DNA of 64,000 nucleotides from Pseudarthrobacter sp. MM222 (GTDB lineage: Bacteria > Actinomycetota > Actinomycetes > Actinomycetales > Micrococcaceae): contig NZ_OX352321.1 in NCBI RefSeq assembly GCF_947090775.1, forward strand, positions 1,612,001-1,676,000. The letters are read 5' to 3'. The position numbers were made by a program, and so were the translations under genes. The notes under the pieces are model-generated. The model was not told where the DNA came from and searched no databases. It saw only the letters and a program-made list of their open reading frames with translations. Shown piece after piece: positions 8,847-17,800 of this stretch (position 1 is its first letter; every line of letters starts with the position of its first letter).

Positions 8847-9452
8847 TTAACCGGCCGTGGTGGTATCGGGGATGGCCGCGGGGAAAGCTGCGCGGAGCGC
8901 CGCAAGCAGCCGGCCGAAGATCTCATCCTCGCTTCCCATGCCGTCGACGCTCAGGAGGATCCCGCGCCGTGAGTAGGCTGCGGCCACGGGCTCGGTCTCA
9001 TGGTGGTATAGCTCCAGGCGGTGCCGGATCACGTCCTCGGTATCGTCGCTACGTCCGGTCATGGTGGCGCGGTGCAGCAGACGGCGGACGAGTTCGGGAT
9101 CGTCAACCGTCAATTGGAGTGCAACGTCCAGCTCCTGCCCGTTGGCGGCAAGGATGATGTCGAGTTCAGCCAGTTGCGCCGTGTTTCGGGGATACCCGTC
9201 CAAAAGGAACCCGGCCCTGACGTCATCCTGGTTCAGGCGATCACGCACCACCCGGTTCGTCAGGGTGTCGGGCACCAGGTCGCCCGCGTCCAGATGCACG
9301 CTGACTTCCCGGCCGAGCGGCGTCCGGTTCTTCACGTGGTCGCGGAAGACCTCGCCAGTGGACACTCCGGTCATGCCGAGGCGCCGGGACAACCGTTCGG
9401 CCTGGGTGCCCTTGCCGCACCCCGGCGGGCCCATAATCAGCATTCGCATCAT
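8847..9452 (-). CDS. Adenylate kinase, short-LID type
   Basis: 201 residues. The P-loop is MGPPGCGKGTQAERLS, the AMP-binding segment STGEVFRDHVKN, and LLDGYPRNTAQ replaces the usual GFPRT. The short LID has no zinc-binding cysteines. It interconverts 2 ADP with ATP and AMP. The essential actinobacterial adk normally lies between secY and map in the ribosomal protein cluster, so this copy beside a DNA glycosylase is probably a second adenylate kinase or a related nucleotide kinase. It sits 27 bases downstream of the glycosylase on the same strand and is probably co-transcribed with it. The gene symbol is left open because of the unusual location. Confidence 0.82.
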   Translation of the reverse strand: MMRMLIMGPPGCGKGTQAERLSRRLGMTGVSTGEVFRDHVKNRTPLGREVSVHLDAGDLVPDTLTNRVVRDRLNQDDVRAGFLLDGYPRNTAQLAELDIILAANGQELDVALQLTVDDPELVRRLLHRATMTGRSDDTEDVIRHRLELYHHETEPVAAAYSRRGILLSVDGMGSEDEIFGRLLAALRAAFPAAIPDTTTAG

Positions 9453-9479
9453 TGAGACACTCCCTGTTGAGACATCTCC

Positions 9480-10349
9480 CTATTTCAGGAACTTTGACGT
9501 CCGGCGGTCGGCCAGGATCTTTCCCTTCGTCTGGCACGTCGGACAATACTGCAGGGCGGTGTCGGCGAAGGAGACCTCCCGGACCGTGTCCCCGCATACC
9601 GGGCAGGCCTCGCCGGTCCGGGCGTGAACTCTCATGTGGCTGCGCTTGGCGTCCTTGAGTTCCGACGGCGCCTTGCCCTGGGCGTCCTGCAGGGCGGTCC
9701 CCAAAATGCCGTGGATGGCGTCATATAGGCCCTGGACCGCGTTTCGGTCCAGGGACTTGGCAGTCGCGAAGGGTGATGTCCTGGCTGCGTGCAGGATCTC
9801 GTCGCTGTAGGCGTTTCCGATGCCGGCGATCACGCTCTGGCTCCGCAGCAGGCCCTTCACCTGCTGGGAGCTGGACCCAAGGATCTGCACCAGGGTATCG
9901 ACGTCGAATCCTGGACTGAAGGGATCTGGTCCCAGCGCCGCGATGCCGGGAACGTCGTGCGGGTCCCGGACCACATAGACCGCGAGGCCCTTTTTCGTGC
10001 CCGCCTCTGTCAGGTCCACGCCGAGCGGGCCGGACGCGCCGGAGAATGACAGCCGCACCGCGATGGGTCCCTTGCCCATTTTCAGCTGGATGTCAGTGGG
10101 GGTCTCGGTGAAGCGGACCCAGCCGGCCCTCGCCAGGTGGAAAACAAAATACAGCCCGTCGGCCTCCATGCTGATGAACTTGCCGAAGCGGCGGACTCCG
10201 GTCACTGCCCGGCCCTCAAGTTCGGAGAACGGGGGATCGGCCGTCTTGAGCACCGCTACCGAGGCGATCTGGATCTTTGTGACGGCGGCTCCGCGCAGGT
10301 GCTCGTCGAGAAAGTCCGTCAGGGCCGCCACTTCCGGAAGCTCGGGCAT
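9480..10349 (-). CDS. Fpg/Nei-family DNA glycosylase
   Basis: 289 residues. The mature N-terminal PELPE (Pro is the catalytic nucleophile after Met removal, followed by the catalytic Glu) is intact. So are the helix-two-turn-helix (QSVIAGIGNAYSDEILHAARTSP) and the C-terminal zinc finger (CPVC, then CPTC about 16 residues later). The family excises oxidised bases and cuts the DNA backbone. The sequence resembles the actinobacterial Fpg-like subfamily more than canonical MutM, so the exact base preference is uncertain. It is the first gene of a two-gene unit with the downstream adenylate kinase. Confidence 0.85.
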   Translation of the reverse strand: MPELPEVAALTDFLDEHLRGAAVTKIQIASVAVLKTADPPFSELEGRAVTGVRRFGKFISMEADGLYFVFHLARAGWVRFTETPTDIQLKMGKGPIAVRLSFSGASGPLGVDLTEAGTKKGLAVYVVRDPHDVPGIAALGPDPFSPGFDVDTLVQILGSSSQQVKGLLRSQSVIAGIGNAYSDEILHAARTSPFATAKSLDRNAVQGLYDAIHGILGTALQDAQGKAPSELKDAKRSHMRVHARTGEACPVCGDTVREVSFADTALQYCPTCQTKGKILADRRTSKFLK

Positions 10350-10542
10350 GGCTTAGCCTTGATCGGCTTTGCTGTCGAGGCCCCGCACGTCTCTTTTCAG
10401 AACGGCTGCCTGTGCAAGTTCTGTCATGGCACCATCATGGCAGAGTCCTCCCGGGCGCCGGCCGCATCTGCCTATACTTTCAGCGGCGGGCAGTTCGATT
10501 GGCCGCCGTGACATTGGTGATTGACCCGATGAAAGGCCCGTC

Positions 10543-10929
10543 ATGAGCATCATTCCCGAAGAGCTGTCCTACACCGCAGAACACGAGTGGGTTTCGGCCC
10601 CGAACGCCGACGGAGTCGTGCGCGTGGGCATCACCGATTTTGCCCAGGACGCCCTCGGGGACGTCGTCTACGCCCAGATGCCCGAAGTAGGCACCGCGAT
10701 CAAGGCAAACGACGTCGTCGGCGAAGTCGAATCCACCAAGAGTGTGAGCGACATCTACGCCCCCGTCTCGGGCGAAGTGGTGTCCCGGAACGAGTCGCTG
10801 GATACGGATTCGGCCCTGATCAACTCGGATCCGTACGGCGAGGGCTGGCTGATTGAAATCAAGCTGGCCGAGCCCGACGCCGTCGAGTCGCTCCTCAGTG
10901 CGTCGGAGTACGAACAACAGGTAGGCTAA
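10543..10929 (+). CDS. gcvH: Glycine cleavage system H protein
   Basis: 128 residues. The lipoyl-attachment Lys66 lies in GEVESTKSVSDIY, and the N-terminus SYTAEHEWV is the standard H-protein start. The lipoylated arm carries the aminomethyl group between the P, T and L proteins; those genes are not in this window. As in mycobacteria and corynebacteria, gcvH is separated from the other gcv genes and stands ahead of an FHA protein and a MerR regulator, both in the same orientation. ATG 10543 follows a short A/G-rich leader (GATGAAAGGCCCGTC). Confidence 0.95.
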   Translation: MSIIPEELSYTAEHEWVSAPNADGVVRVGITDFAQDALGDVVYAQMPEVGTAIKANDVVGEVESTKSVSDIYAPVSGEVVSRNESLDTDSALINSDPYGEGWLIEIKLAEPDAVESLLSASEYEQQVG

Positions 10930-11061
10930 AGGAAACGGTCTACGGGCCGGGCCGTTGCAATTAGATCGACGGCCCGCCCGGGGCCGTACCGGATCTGCCA
11001 GGCATTTCCGGACGGCATGCGTTGTTTGCAGGCGGGACACCTGCAACGAATGGAGGATTCA

Positions 11062-11538
11062 ATGTTTGGGCACGAACGGAACGCCACAGGTGACCGTCGC
11101 GGCGCGCGTGGAGTGAAAGCTTCGGAGACCACGTCGATCAACCTCACCCCGGTGCGCGACGAACCCACCATCCCTCCGAAGGTTTCCGCCGACGAGCGGA
11201 CGGCCGTCGAGTCGTTGCCGTTTGGTTCCGCCCTGCTGATCGCCCACTCCGGGCCGAATAGCGGCGCACGCTTCCTGCTGGATTCAGATATCACGACGGC
11301 GGGCCGCCACCCGGACGCCGATATTTTCCTCGACGACGTCACGGTTTCACGCCGCCACGTCGAATTCCGCCGCACGGCACGCAGCTTCGAAGTTGTGGAC
11401 ACCGGAAGCTTGAACGGCACTTACGTAAATCATGACCGCGTCGACAGCGTTGAGCTGAAGTCCGGCAACGAAGTGCAGATCGGGAAGTTCCGCCTCACCT
11501 TCTACCTGAGCCCTGCCCGCGCAGCAGGCAACAACTGA
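11062..11538 (+). CDS. FHA-domain protein of the GarA/OdhI type
   Basis: 158 residues from ATG 11062, preceded by GGAGGA (11052-11057). The N-terminal tail contains ETTSINLTP, corresponding to the ETTS phospho-switch motif of GarA/OdhI. The FHA domain (about residues 63-145) contains GRHPDADIFLDDVTVSRRHVEF and SLNGTYVN. In relatives the unphosphorylated protein inhibits 2-oxoglutarate dehydrogenase and regulates glutamate metabolism. PknB/PknG-type kinases phosphorylate the tail, after which it folds onto its own FHA domain. Its position between gcvH and the MerR gene is the conserved actinobacterial arrangement. In-frame starts at 11017 and 11050 lack a ribosome binding site. Confidence 0.9.
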   Translation: MFGHERNATGDRRGARGVKASETTSINLTPVRDEPTIPPKVSADERTAVESLPFGSALLIAHSGPNSGARFLLDSDITTAGRHPDADIFLDDVTVSRRHVEFRRTARSFEVVDTGSLNGTYVNHDRVDSVELKSGNEVQIGKFRLTFYLSPARAAGNN

Positions 11539-11555
11539 TTCCGGGGTAGCTGCCT

Positions 11556-12278
11556 GTGGCAATGGCACAAGCGGAACGGCGCGGACCCCAGGTCCTGAAC
11601 ATCGGGGAAGTCCTGGCTCAACTGAGCGACGATTTCCCTAACATGACCGCGTCGAAGATCCGGTTCCTTGAGGAAAAGGGCCTCATCAACCCGCAGCGGA
11701 CACCCGCCGGGTACCGGCAGTACGCGGAGAGCGACGTCGAGCGCCTGCGCTTCGTGCTGTCCTTGCAGCGCGACCAATACCTCCCGCTGAAGGTCATCAA
11801 GGACTACCTTGACGCGATCGACCGCGGCGAACGCCCGGACAACCTGCCCCCGGGCGTCACGGTCTCTCCACGGATCGTGTCCGCGGAACTGGCCTCCGAG
11901 CTGCAGAACCGGGTGCGGCGGCTGAGCGAAGAACAGCTCCGCACCGAGTCCGGTGCCAGCGTTCCCCTGCTTGAGTCGCTGTTGAGCTATGGCCTGATCG
12001 GACACGTCAACGGCAAGTTCGACGAAAATGCCCTCCAGGTGGCCCGCGCCTGCGTGCAGTTGGAGACCCACGGCCTGGAACCACGTCACCTGCGGCCCTT
12101 CCAGGCAGCCGCCGACCGTGAATTCGGCCTCGTGGAGCGTGCGGTGGCGACCCTGACCTCGCGGAAGGACGCCGCCTCCCAGGCCCGCGCCGCCGAGGCT
12201 GCGCGGGAACTTAGCGAGCTGTGCCTCTCGCTGCACCGGGCCCTGGTCCAGGACCGCATTTCGAGAATGGACATCTGA
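11556..12278 (+). CDS. ftsR: MerR-family transcriptional regulator, FtsR-type
   Basis: 240 residues. An N-terminal winged helix-turn-helix of the MerR class (LNIGEVLAQLSDDFPNMTASKIRFLEEKGLI, then TPAGYRQYAESDVERL) is followed by a long helical C-terminal region. No cysteine-based metal site is seen. Synteny (gcvH, FHA protein, this gene, bifunctional nuclease, second MerR gene) equals the locus of Corynebacterium FtsR, which is reported to activate ftsZ. That makes the dyad in front of ftsZ at 49809-49829 a candidate target. Start GTG 11556; ATG 11562 is an alternative. Its stop overlaps the ATG of the next gene (TGATG). Confidence 0.85.
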   Translation: MAMAQAERRGPQVLNIGEVLAQLSDDFPNMTASKIRFLEEKGLINPQRTPAGYRQYAESDVERLRFVLSLQRDQYLPLKVIKDYLDAIDRGERPDNLPPGVTVSPRIVSAELASELQNRVRRLSEEQLRTESGASVPLLESLLSYGLIGHVNGKFDENALQVARACVQLETHGLEPRHLRPFQAAADREFGLVERAVATLTSRKDAASQARAAEAARELSELCLSLHRALVQDRISRMDI

Positions 12279-12781
12279 TGATCGAGGTGGAGATTGTAGG
12301 CGTGCGGATCGAGTTGCCGTCCAACCAGCCGCTGGTCCTGCTTAAGGAGATCCACGGGGAACGCCACGTGCCGATCTGGATCGGCACCCCGGAAGCCAGC
12401 GCCATTGCCCTGGCCCAGCAGGGTGTGGTCCCGCCGCGGCCCATGACCCACGACCTGCTGGTGGACGTCGTGGAGTCCCTGGGGCACAACATCGTCAGTG
12501 TCAACATCGTGGCGGTGGAAGACAACATCTTCTATGGCCAGCTCCAGTTCGAGAACGGCACCACCGTCAGCTCCCGGGCGTCCGATGCGCTGGCCCTCGC
12601 GCTGCGCGCAAAATGCCGGATCTGGTGCGCCGACGCCGTCATGGACGAGGCCGGCGTCCGCATCACCGAACACGACGAGGGCGAGGATACCCACCCCGGC
12701 CCGGCCGTGGATGAAGAAGGCGAGCTGCGGCGCTTCCGCGAGTTCCTCGACGACGTCGAACCCGAGGACTTCGCCGGCTGA
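12278..12781 (+). CDS. Bifunctional nuclease family protein (DUF151/BFN)
   Basis: 167 residues. The core (MIEVEIVGVRIELPSNQPLVLLKEIHGERHVPIWIGTPEASAIALAQQGV, then RPMTHDLLVDVVESLG) is the complete DUF151 fold. An acidic C-terminal tail of about 40 residues follows. Plant and bacterial members have DNase/RNase activity in vitro; the cellular role in actinobacteria is not settled. It starts at ATG 12278, sharing one base with the stop of the ftsR-type gene, so the two are translationally coupled. Confidence 0.88.
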   Translation: MIEVEIVGVRIELPSNQPLVLLKEIHGERHVPIWIGTPEASAIALAQQGVVPPRPMTHDLLVDVVESLGHNIVSVNIVAVEDNIFYGQLQFENGTTVSSRASDALALALRAKCRIWCADAVMDEAGVRITEHDEGEDTHPGPAVDEEGELRRFREFLDDVEPEDFAG

Positions 12782-12856
12782 GCCGGTAACAGCCTCCGTT
12801 AAGGTTAAAGTCGAGGATGAAACTTTCGACACGCCCCCCGAATAAGCCGAACGTCT

Positions 12857-12885
12857 TTGACCTTGGGCTTCGGCGGGCCTAACGT
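12857..12885 (+). promoter_or_regulatory. Candidate promoter for the second MerR gene
   Basis: TTGACC (12857-12862), a 17-base spacer and TAACGT (12880-12885) make a good sigma-70-type promoter. Transcription would start near 12892, giving an unusually long leader of about 160 bases before GTG 13053. Confidence 0.55.
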
Positions 12886-12938
12886 CGGAGGTACAAGTTC
12901 CCATTGCATACAACAGCCGCGCAAGTCACACTGGAATG

Positions 12939-13017
12939 TGCAGCCCGGCTAATTACACGGATGATCTTTGCTCCGTGTGTTGGTAACTCAGCCGGTCAGC
13001 TGACCGGTGATGCTGCA
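12939..13017 (+). ncRNA. Possible structured leader RNA upstream of the second MerR gene
   Basis: The leader can fold as a three-way junction. The closing stem is TGCAGC (12939-12944) with GCTGCA (13012-13017). One arm uses GGCT/AGCC plus ACACGG (12955-12960) with CCGTGT (12973-12978). A second arm comes from the perfect 16-bp palindrome CCGGTCAGCTGACCGG (12992-13007). The ribosome binding site AAGGAGG (13040-13046) lies 23 bases further on. At DNA level the palindrome could instead be an operator. I recognise no known riboswitch family. Confidence 0.4.
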
Positions 13018-13052
13018 CCTTCCCTCGGGGAGCCATGACAAGGAGGATCCAC

Positions 13053-13649
13053 GTGAGTCCGAAAGGCGAAGCGGGCGAGCTCAAGCACCCCTCGACGGCT
13101 GGCGTAGCCGTACCCGCCAGCGGTGCCCAGGGTCTGCTGTTCACCGAGGATCTTCCCGTCCTGGACGAAGACGCGGGCTATCGCGGGCCCACCGCTTGCA
13201 AGGCCGCCGGCATCACCTACCGCCAACTGGACTACTGGGCCCGGACCGGGCTCGTTGAACCCGCCGTGCGCGGTGCCGCCGGATCGGGCTCGCAGCGGCT
13301 CTATGGCTTCCGGGACATCCTGGTCCTCAAAGTCGTCAAGCGGCTCCTGGATACGGGCGTCTCACTCCAGCAAATCCGCACGGCCGTTGAACACCTGCGC
13401 GAACGTGGCGTCGAGGATCTGGCCCAGATCACGCTGATGAGCGACGGCGCCAGCGTCTATGAGTGCACCTCGGCTGACGAGGTCATCGATCTCGTGCAGG
13501 GCGGACAGGGAGTCTTTGGTATTGCCGTGGGCAGGGTCTGGCGTGAAGTCGAGGGCAGCCTCGCGGCGCTTCCCAGCGAACACGCCGCGGTCCAGTCCTT
13601 CCCCGACGACGAACTCAGCAAGCGCCGGGCCACCCGTAAGACCGGCTGA
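13053..13649 (+). CDS. MerR-family transcriptional regulator (second of the locus)
   Basis: 198 residues from GTG 13053, chosen because AAGGAGG (13040-13046) is ideally spaced; the ATG at 13035 lies upstream of that site. The MerR helix-turn-helix covers about residues 45-115 (GYRGPTACKAAGITYRQLDYWARTGLVEP, SGSQRLYGFRDILVLKVVKRLLDTGVSLQQI). A C-terminal domain of unknown ligand follows. It corresponds to the Rv1830-type regulator that closes the gcvH-garA locus in mycobacteria. It has its own promoter and long leader, so it may be regulated separately from the upstream four genes. Confidence 0.87.
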   Translation: MSPKGEAGELKHPSTAGVAVPASGAQGLLFTEDLPVLDEDAGYRGPTACKAAGITYRQLDYWARTGLVEPAVRGAAGSGSQRLYGFRDILVLKVVKRLLDTGVSLQQIRTAVEHLRERGVEDLAQITLMSDGASVYECTSADEVIDLVQGGQGVFGIAVGRVWREVEGSLAALPSEHAAVQSFPDDELSKRRATRKTG

Positions 13650-13674
13650 CCTGGATAACCCAGACACACACAGC

Positions 13675-13708
13675 AAAGGCCGCCTTCTTTCGGAAGGCGG
13701 CCTTTGTT
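13675..13708. terminator. Terminator between the MerR gene and the convergent ParA gene
   Basis: A perfect 13-bp stem (13675-13687 with 13693-13705) and a 5-base loop, with A-run on the left and T-rich sequence on the right. It can serve both strands. Confidence 0.85.
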
Positions 13709-13756
13709 GTCTGTCCCCGGCTGCTGCCTGTCCAGGCGCAGATGCCGGAAGCGGGC

Positions 13757-14578
13757 CTAACGCTGGCTGCGGTTGCGGACGCTGCCGGTGGACTTCAGCA
13801 GGCTCGCCAGCAGCGCATCGAACAGCGCCGCGGCGTTCTTTGCCGAGTCGCCGGGCCAGTGGTGAATGGAGTGGGCAGCGCCCTGGATCTGCTGCCAGTT
13901 GGCCTGTTCCGGGATGTGCGGGGCGAGAAGCAGGTCACCGAACATGGACTGCATCTCCGACAGCCTGAAGGTGTGCTCGGCGGAACCGCTGCGCACCCGG
14001 TTGGCGACAATGCCCGCAGGGGTCAGGTTCGGGGCGAATTCCTTGCGGAACAGCTGGATCGCCCGCATCGTGCGCTCCGTGCCGGCAACGGAGAAAAGCC
14101 CGGGTTCTGCCACCAGGGTGACTTTGTCGCTGGCGGACCAGGCCATCCTGGTGAGTCCGTTCAGTGACGGCGGGCAGTCAACCAGAACCAGCTCGTAGCC
14201 GCTGGCTCCGGCCAGCACCGCGGAGAGCCGGCGCAGGTCGCGGCGGCCAAGGTCCGGCCGGTCGTAGATGCCGGTGTAGGCGGAACCGACGGCAACATCC
14301 AGTACGGCGGGGGCGGAGCCGTTGTTTCCCGCCCGCTCCACCCAGCCGCTGGGAACGACGTTCTCGGCCAGGCGCGCGCGCCGGGGTGCCTTGAGCATCC
14401 TGCCGATATCCAGCTGGTCCGTCGGCCGGACTCCTAGGGCAGTGCTCGCATCCGCATGGGGGTCAAGGTCGACGACGAGGGTGGGGATGCCGGCGGCCAT
14501 CGCTGCGGACGCCAATCCGGTGGTCACCGATGTCTTACCGACACCGCCTTTGAGGCTGCTGATGCTGACTACTTGCAC
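13757..14578 (-). CDS. Orphan ParA-family ATPase
   Basis: 273 residues from GTG (14578), giving the start VQVVSISSLKGGVGKTS; a TTG at 14590 would add 4 residues. The Walker A variant is KGGVGKTS, followed by VVDLDPHADASTALG and VLVDCPPSLNGLTR. No ParB, parS-like site or McdB-like partner lies beside it. ParA-like proteins of this kind in actinobacteria (PldP of Corynebacterium is one) affect division-site placement, and others position cargo. Which role applies here is unknown. It is transcribed away from the pyruvate carboxylase gene and convergent with the MerR gene. Confidence 0.85.
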   Translation of the reverse strand: MQVVSISSLKGGVGKTSVTTGLASAAMAAGIPTLVVDLDPHADASTALGVRPTDQLDIGRMLKAPRRARLAENVVPSGWVERAGNNGSAPAVLDVAVGSAYTGIYDRPDLGRRDLRRLSAVLAGASGYELVLVDCPPSLNGLTRMAWSASDKVTLVAEPGLFSVAGTERTMRAIQLFRKEFAPNLTPAGIVANRVRSGSAEHTFRLSEMQSMFGDLLLAPHIPEQANWQQIQGAAHSIHHWPGDSAKNAAALFDALLASLLKSTGSVRNRSQR

Positions 14579-14762
14579 GTGAAAAACCAATACCTAACGC
14601 CGGTTGCCGGGACGGGGTCCTGCCGGCTCCTGCGTTCTAAGGAGCCGGGGCGAGCATGCGCCACCCACACCCTCATCATATGTTGACCGTCCGTCGATTC
14701 CAGTCTCATCGGGTGGAGGGGCGGCAGATCGTCCGGAAGCACTCGCCGGCCGGCCGGCGGTC

Positions 14763-14793
14763 TTGCGCGCAGGGGTCCTACGTGACGCATAAT
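14763..14793 (+). promoter_or_regulatory. Candidate promoter upstream of pyc
   Basis: TTGCGC (14763-14768) and CATAAT (14788-14793) are 19 bases apart, about 95 bases before the pyc start. The spacing is long, so this is a weak call. The rest of the 309-base divergent gap (14579-14887) shows no gene. Confidence 0.3.
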
Positions 14794-14887
14794 GCTGTGA
14801 TGGTGGCCACAATGATTTGTGTTTGGCTACGCCGGTCTTAGACACTGTGAGCACTTACCGATACGCCCGCAATGATGCAGGAGAAGT

Positions 14888-17800
14888 ATGTTTTCCAAGA
14901 TTCTGGTGGCCAACCGCGGCGAAATCGCGATCCGTGCCTTCCGCGCCGGCTACGAGCTCGGCGCCAAGACTGTAGCCGTGTTCCCCAACGAGGACCGTAA
15001 TTCGATCCACCGCCAGAAGGCCGACGAGGCGTATCTGATCGGCGAAGAGGGCCATCCGGTCCGGGCATACCTCGACGTCGACGAGGTAGTGCGTGTGGCC
15101 AAGGAGTCCGGGGCCGATGCCATCTACCCCGGTTACGGTTTCCTCTCCGAGAACCCGCGCCTGGCGCGGGCCGCTGCCGAAGCCGGCATCACCTTCGTGG
15201 GTCCGCCCGCTGAGGTGCTGGAACTGGCCGGCAACAAGGTGGCCGCCCTTGAGGCTGCCCGCAAGGCCGGCGTCCCCGTCCTGAAGTCCAGCCAGCCGTC
15301 CAAGGACCTCGACGAACTCATCGCCGCAGCCGACGAGATCGGCTTCCCCATCTTCGCCAAGGCCGTTGCCGGCGGCGGAGGCCGCGGGATGCGGCGCGTG
15401 GATACCCGGGAGGGCCTGCCCGAGGCCCTGAAGGCGGCAATGCGTGAAGCAGACGCCGCCTTTGGTGACCCTACGATGTTCCTCGAACAGGCCGTGCTGC
15501 GCCCCCGGCACATCGAGGTCCAGATCCTGGCCGACGCCGAGGGCAACGTCATGCACCTCTTCGAGCGTGACTGTTCCATCCAGCGCCGCCACCAGAAGGT
15601 CATCGAAATCGCCCCGGCACCGAACCTGGACGAAGGCATCCGGCAGGCGCTCTACCGCGACGCCGTGAAGTTCGCCAAGGCGCTGAACTACGTCAACGCC
15701 GGCACCGTAGAGTTCCTGGTCGACACGGTCGGGGAGCGCGCCGGCCAGCACGTGTTCATCGAAATGAACCCGCGCATCCAAGTCGAGCACACCGTGACGG
15801 AGGAAGTGACCGACGTCGACCTCGTCCAGGCCCAGCTGCGCATCGCCGCCGGCGAGACCCTCGCGGACCTGGGCCTCTCGCAGGAGACCGTCCAGCTCAA
15901 GGGCGCAGCCCTGCAGTGCCGCATCACCACCGAGGACCCCGCCAACGGCTTCCGGCCCGACGTCGGCAAGATCACCGGCTACCGCTCCGCCGGTGGCGCC
16001 GGTGTCCGGCTCGACGGCGGCACCGTCTACTCGGGTGCCGAGATCAGCCCCCACTTCGACTCGATGCTGGTCAAGCTCACCTGCCGCGGCCGCGACTACC
16101 CGGCCGCCGTGGCCCGGGCCCGCCGCGCCTTGGCGGAGTTCCGCATCCGCGGGGTGTCCACCAACATCTCCTTCCTCCAGGCCGTGCTCGACGATGCCGA
16201 CTTTGTGGCCGGCAACGTGGCCACCTCGTTCATTGACGAACGCCCCCAGCTGCTGAAGGCCCGGGTCTCCGCGGACCGCGGCACCAAGTTGCTGACCTGG
16301 CTTGCCGAGGTCACCGTCAACAAGCCCAACGGCGAGCTCACGGTCCACAGCGACCCCGCCGACAAGCTGCCCGCGACGGACGACTCCGCGGCCCCGTCAG
16401 GCTCCCGCCAGCGGCTCCAGGAACTGGGACCGGAAGCGTTTGCCCAGGCCCTGCGGGCCCAGGACGCCGTGGCCGTCACGGACACGACGTTCCGGGACGC
16501 GCACCAGTCCCTGCTTGCCACCCGGGTCCGGACCCGCGACCTGGTGGCGGCCGGCCCTGCCGTGTCCAAACTCCTCCCGGAACTGCTCTCCGTCGAGGCC
16601 TGGGGCGGCGCTACGTACGACGTCGCCCTCCGGTTCCTGGGCGAAGACCCCTGGGACCGCCTGGCCGCGCTGCGCAAGGCGCTGCCGAACGTCTGCCTGC
16701 AGATGCTCCTGCGCGGCCGCAACACCGTGGGCTACACGCCGTACCCGGAAGAGGTCACGGTCGCATTCGTTAATGAGGCCGCCGCAACGGGCATCGACAT
16801 CTTCCGCATTTTCGACGCCCTCAACGATGTCAACCAGATGGCCCCGGCCATCCGGGCCGTCCGCGACACAGGCACTGCCGTCGCGGAGGTCGCCCTGTGC
16901 TACACGGCGGACATGCTGGATCCCGACGAAAAGCTCTACACCCTCGACTACTACCTCGAGCTGGCCCAGAGGATCGTCGACGCCGGCGCGCACATCCTGG
17001 CCATCAAGGACATGGCCGGGCTGCTGCGCCCGGCGGCCGCCGCGCGCCTTGTCGGTGCCCTGCGCGAACGGTTCGACCTTCCCGTCCACCTGCACACCCA
17101 CGACACCGCAGGCGGCCAGCTGGCCACACTGCTGGCTGCCGTGGACGCCGGCGTGGACGCGGTGGACGTGGCGTCGGCCTCGCTCGCCGGCACCACCAGC
17201 CAGCCGTCGGCCTCGGCGCTCGTGGCCGCGCTGGCCCACACCCCGCGCGACACCGGACTGAGCCTCGCGAACGTGTGCGCGCTGGAGCCCTACTGGGAAG
17301 CCGTGCGGCGGGTCTATGCACCCTTCGAGTCCGGCCTGCCGGGCCCCACGGGACGCGTCTACCAGCACGAGATCCCCGGTGGCCAGCTCTCCAACCTGCG
17401 CCAGCAGGCAATGGCGCTGGGCCTCGGAGAGCGGTTCGAAGCCATCGAGGACATGTACACGGCGGCGGACCGGATCCTTGGCCGGCTCGTGAAGGTGACG
17501 CCGTCCTCGAAGGTAGTTGGCGACCTCGCCCTGCACCTCGTCGGCCTCAATGCCGATCCCGCGGACTTCAACGAGAACCCGCAGAAGTACGACATCCCGG
17601 ACTCGGTGATCGGATTCCTCTCCGGCGAACTGGGCGACCCGCCCGGGGGCTGGCCGGAACCCTTCCGCACCAAGGCGCTGCAGGGCCGCACCGTCAAGGT
17701 CCGCGACGTCGAGCTCAGTGCCGAGGACAGCGCCGCGCTGGGCTCCGATTCCAAAACGCGGCAGCAGACCCTCAACCGGCTGCTCTTCGCGGGTCCGACC

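Noticed and set aside
10353..10553. Small minus-strand open frame between the glycosylase gene and gcvH
   Set aside because: 66 residues with no recognisable domain or ribosome binding site. It overlaps the gcvH start region and is better explained as divergent promoter DNA.
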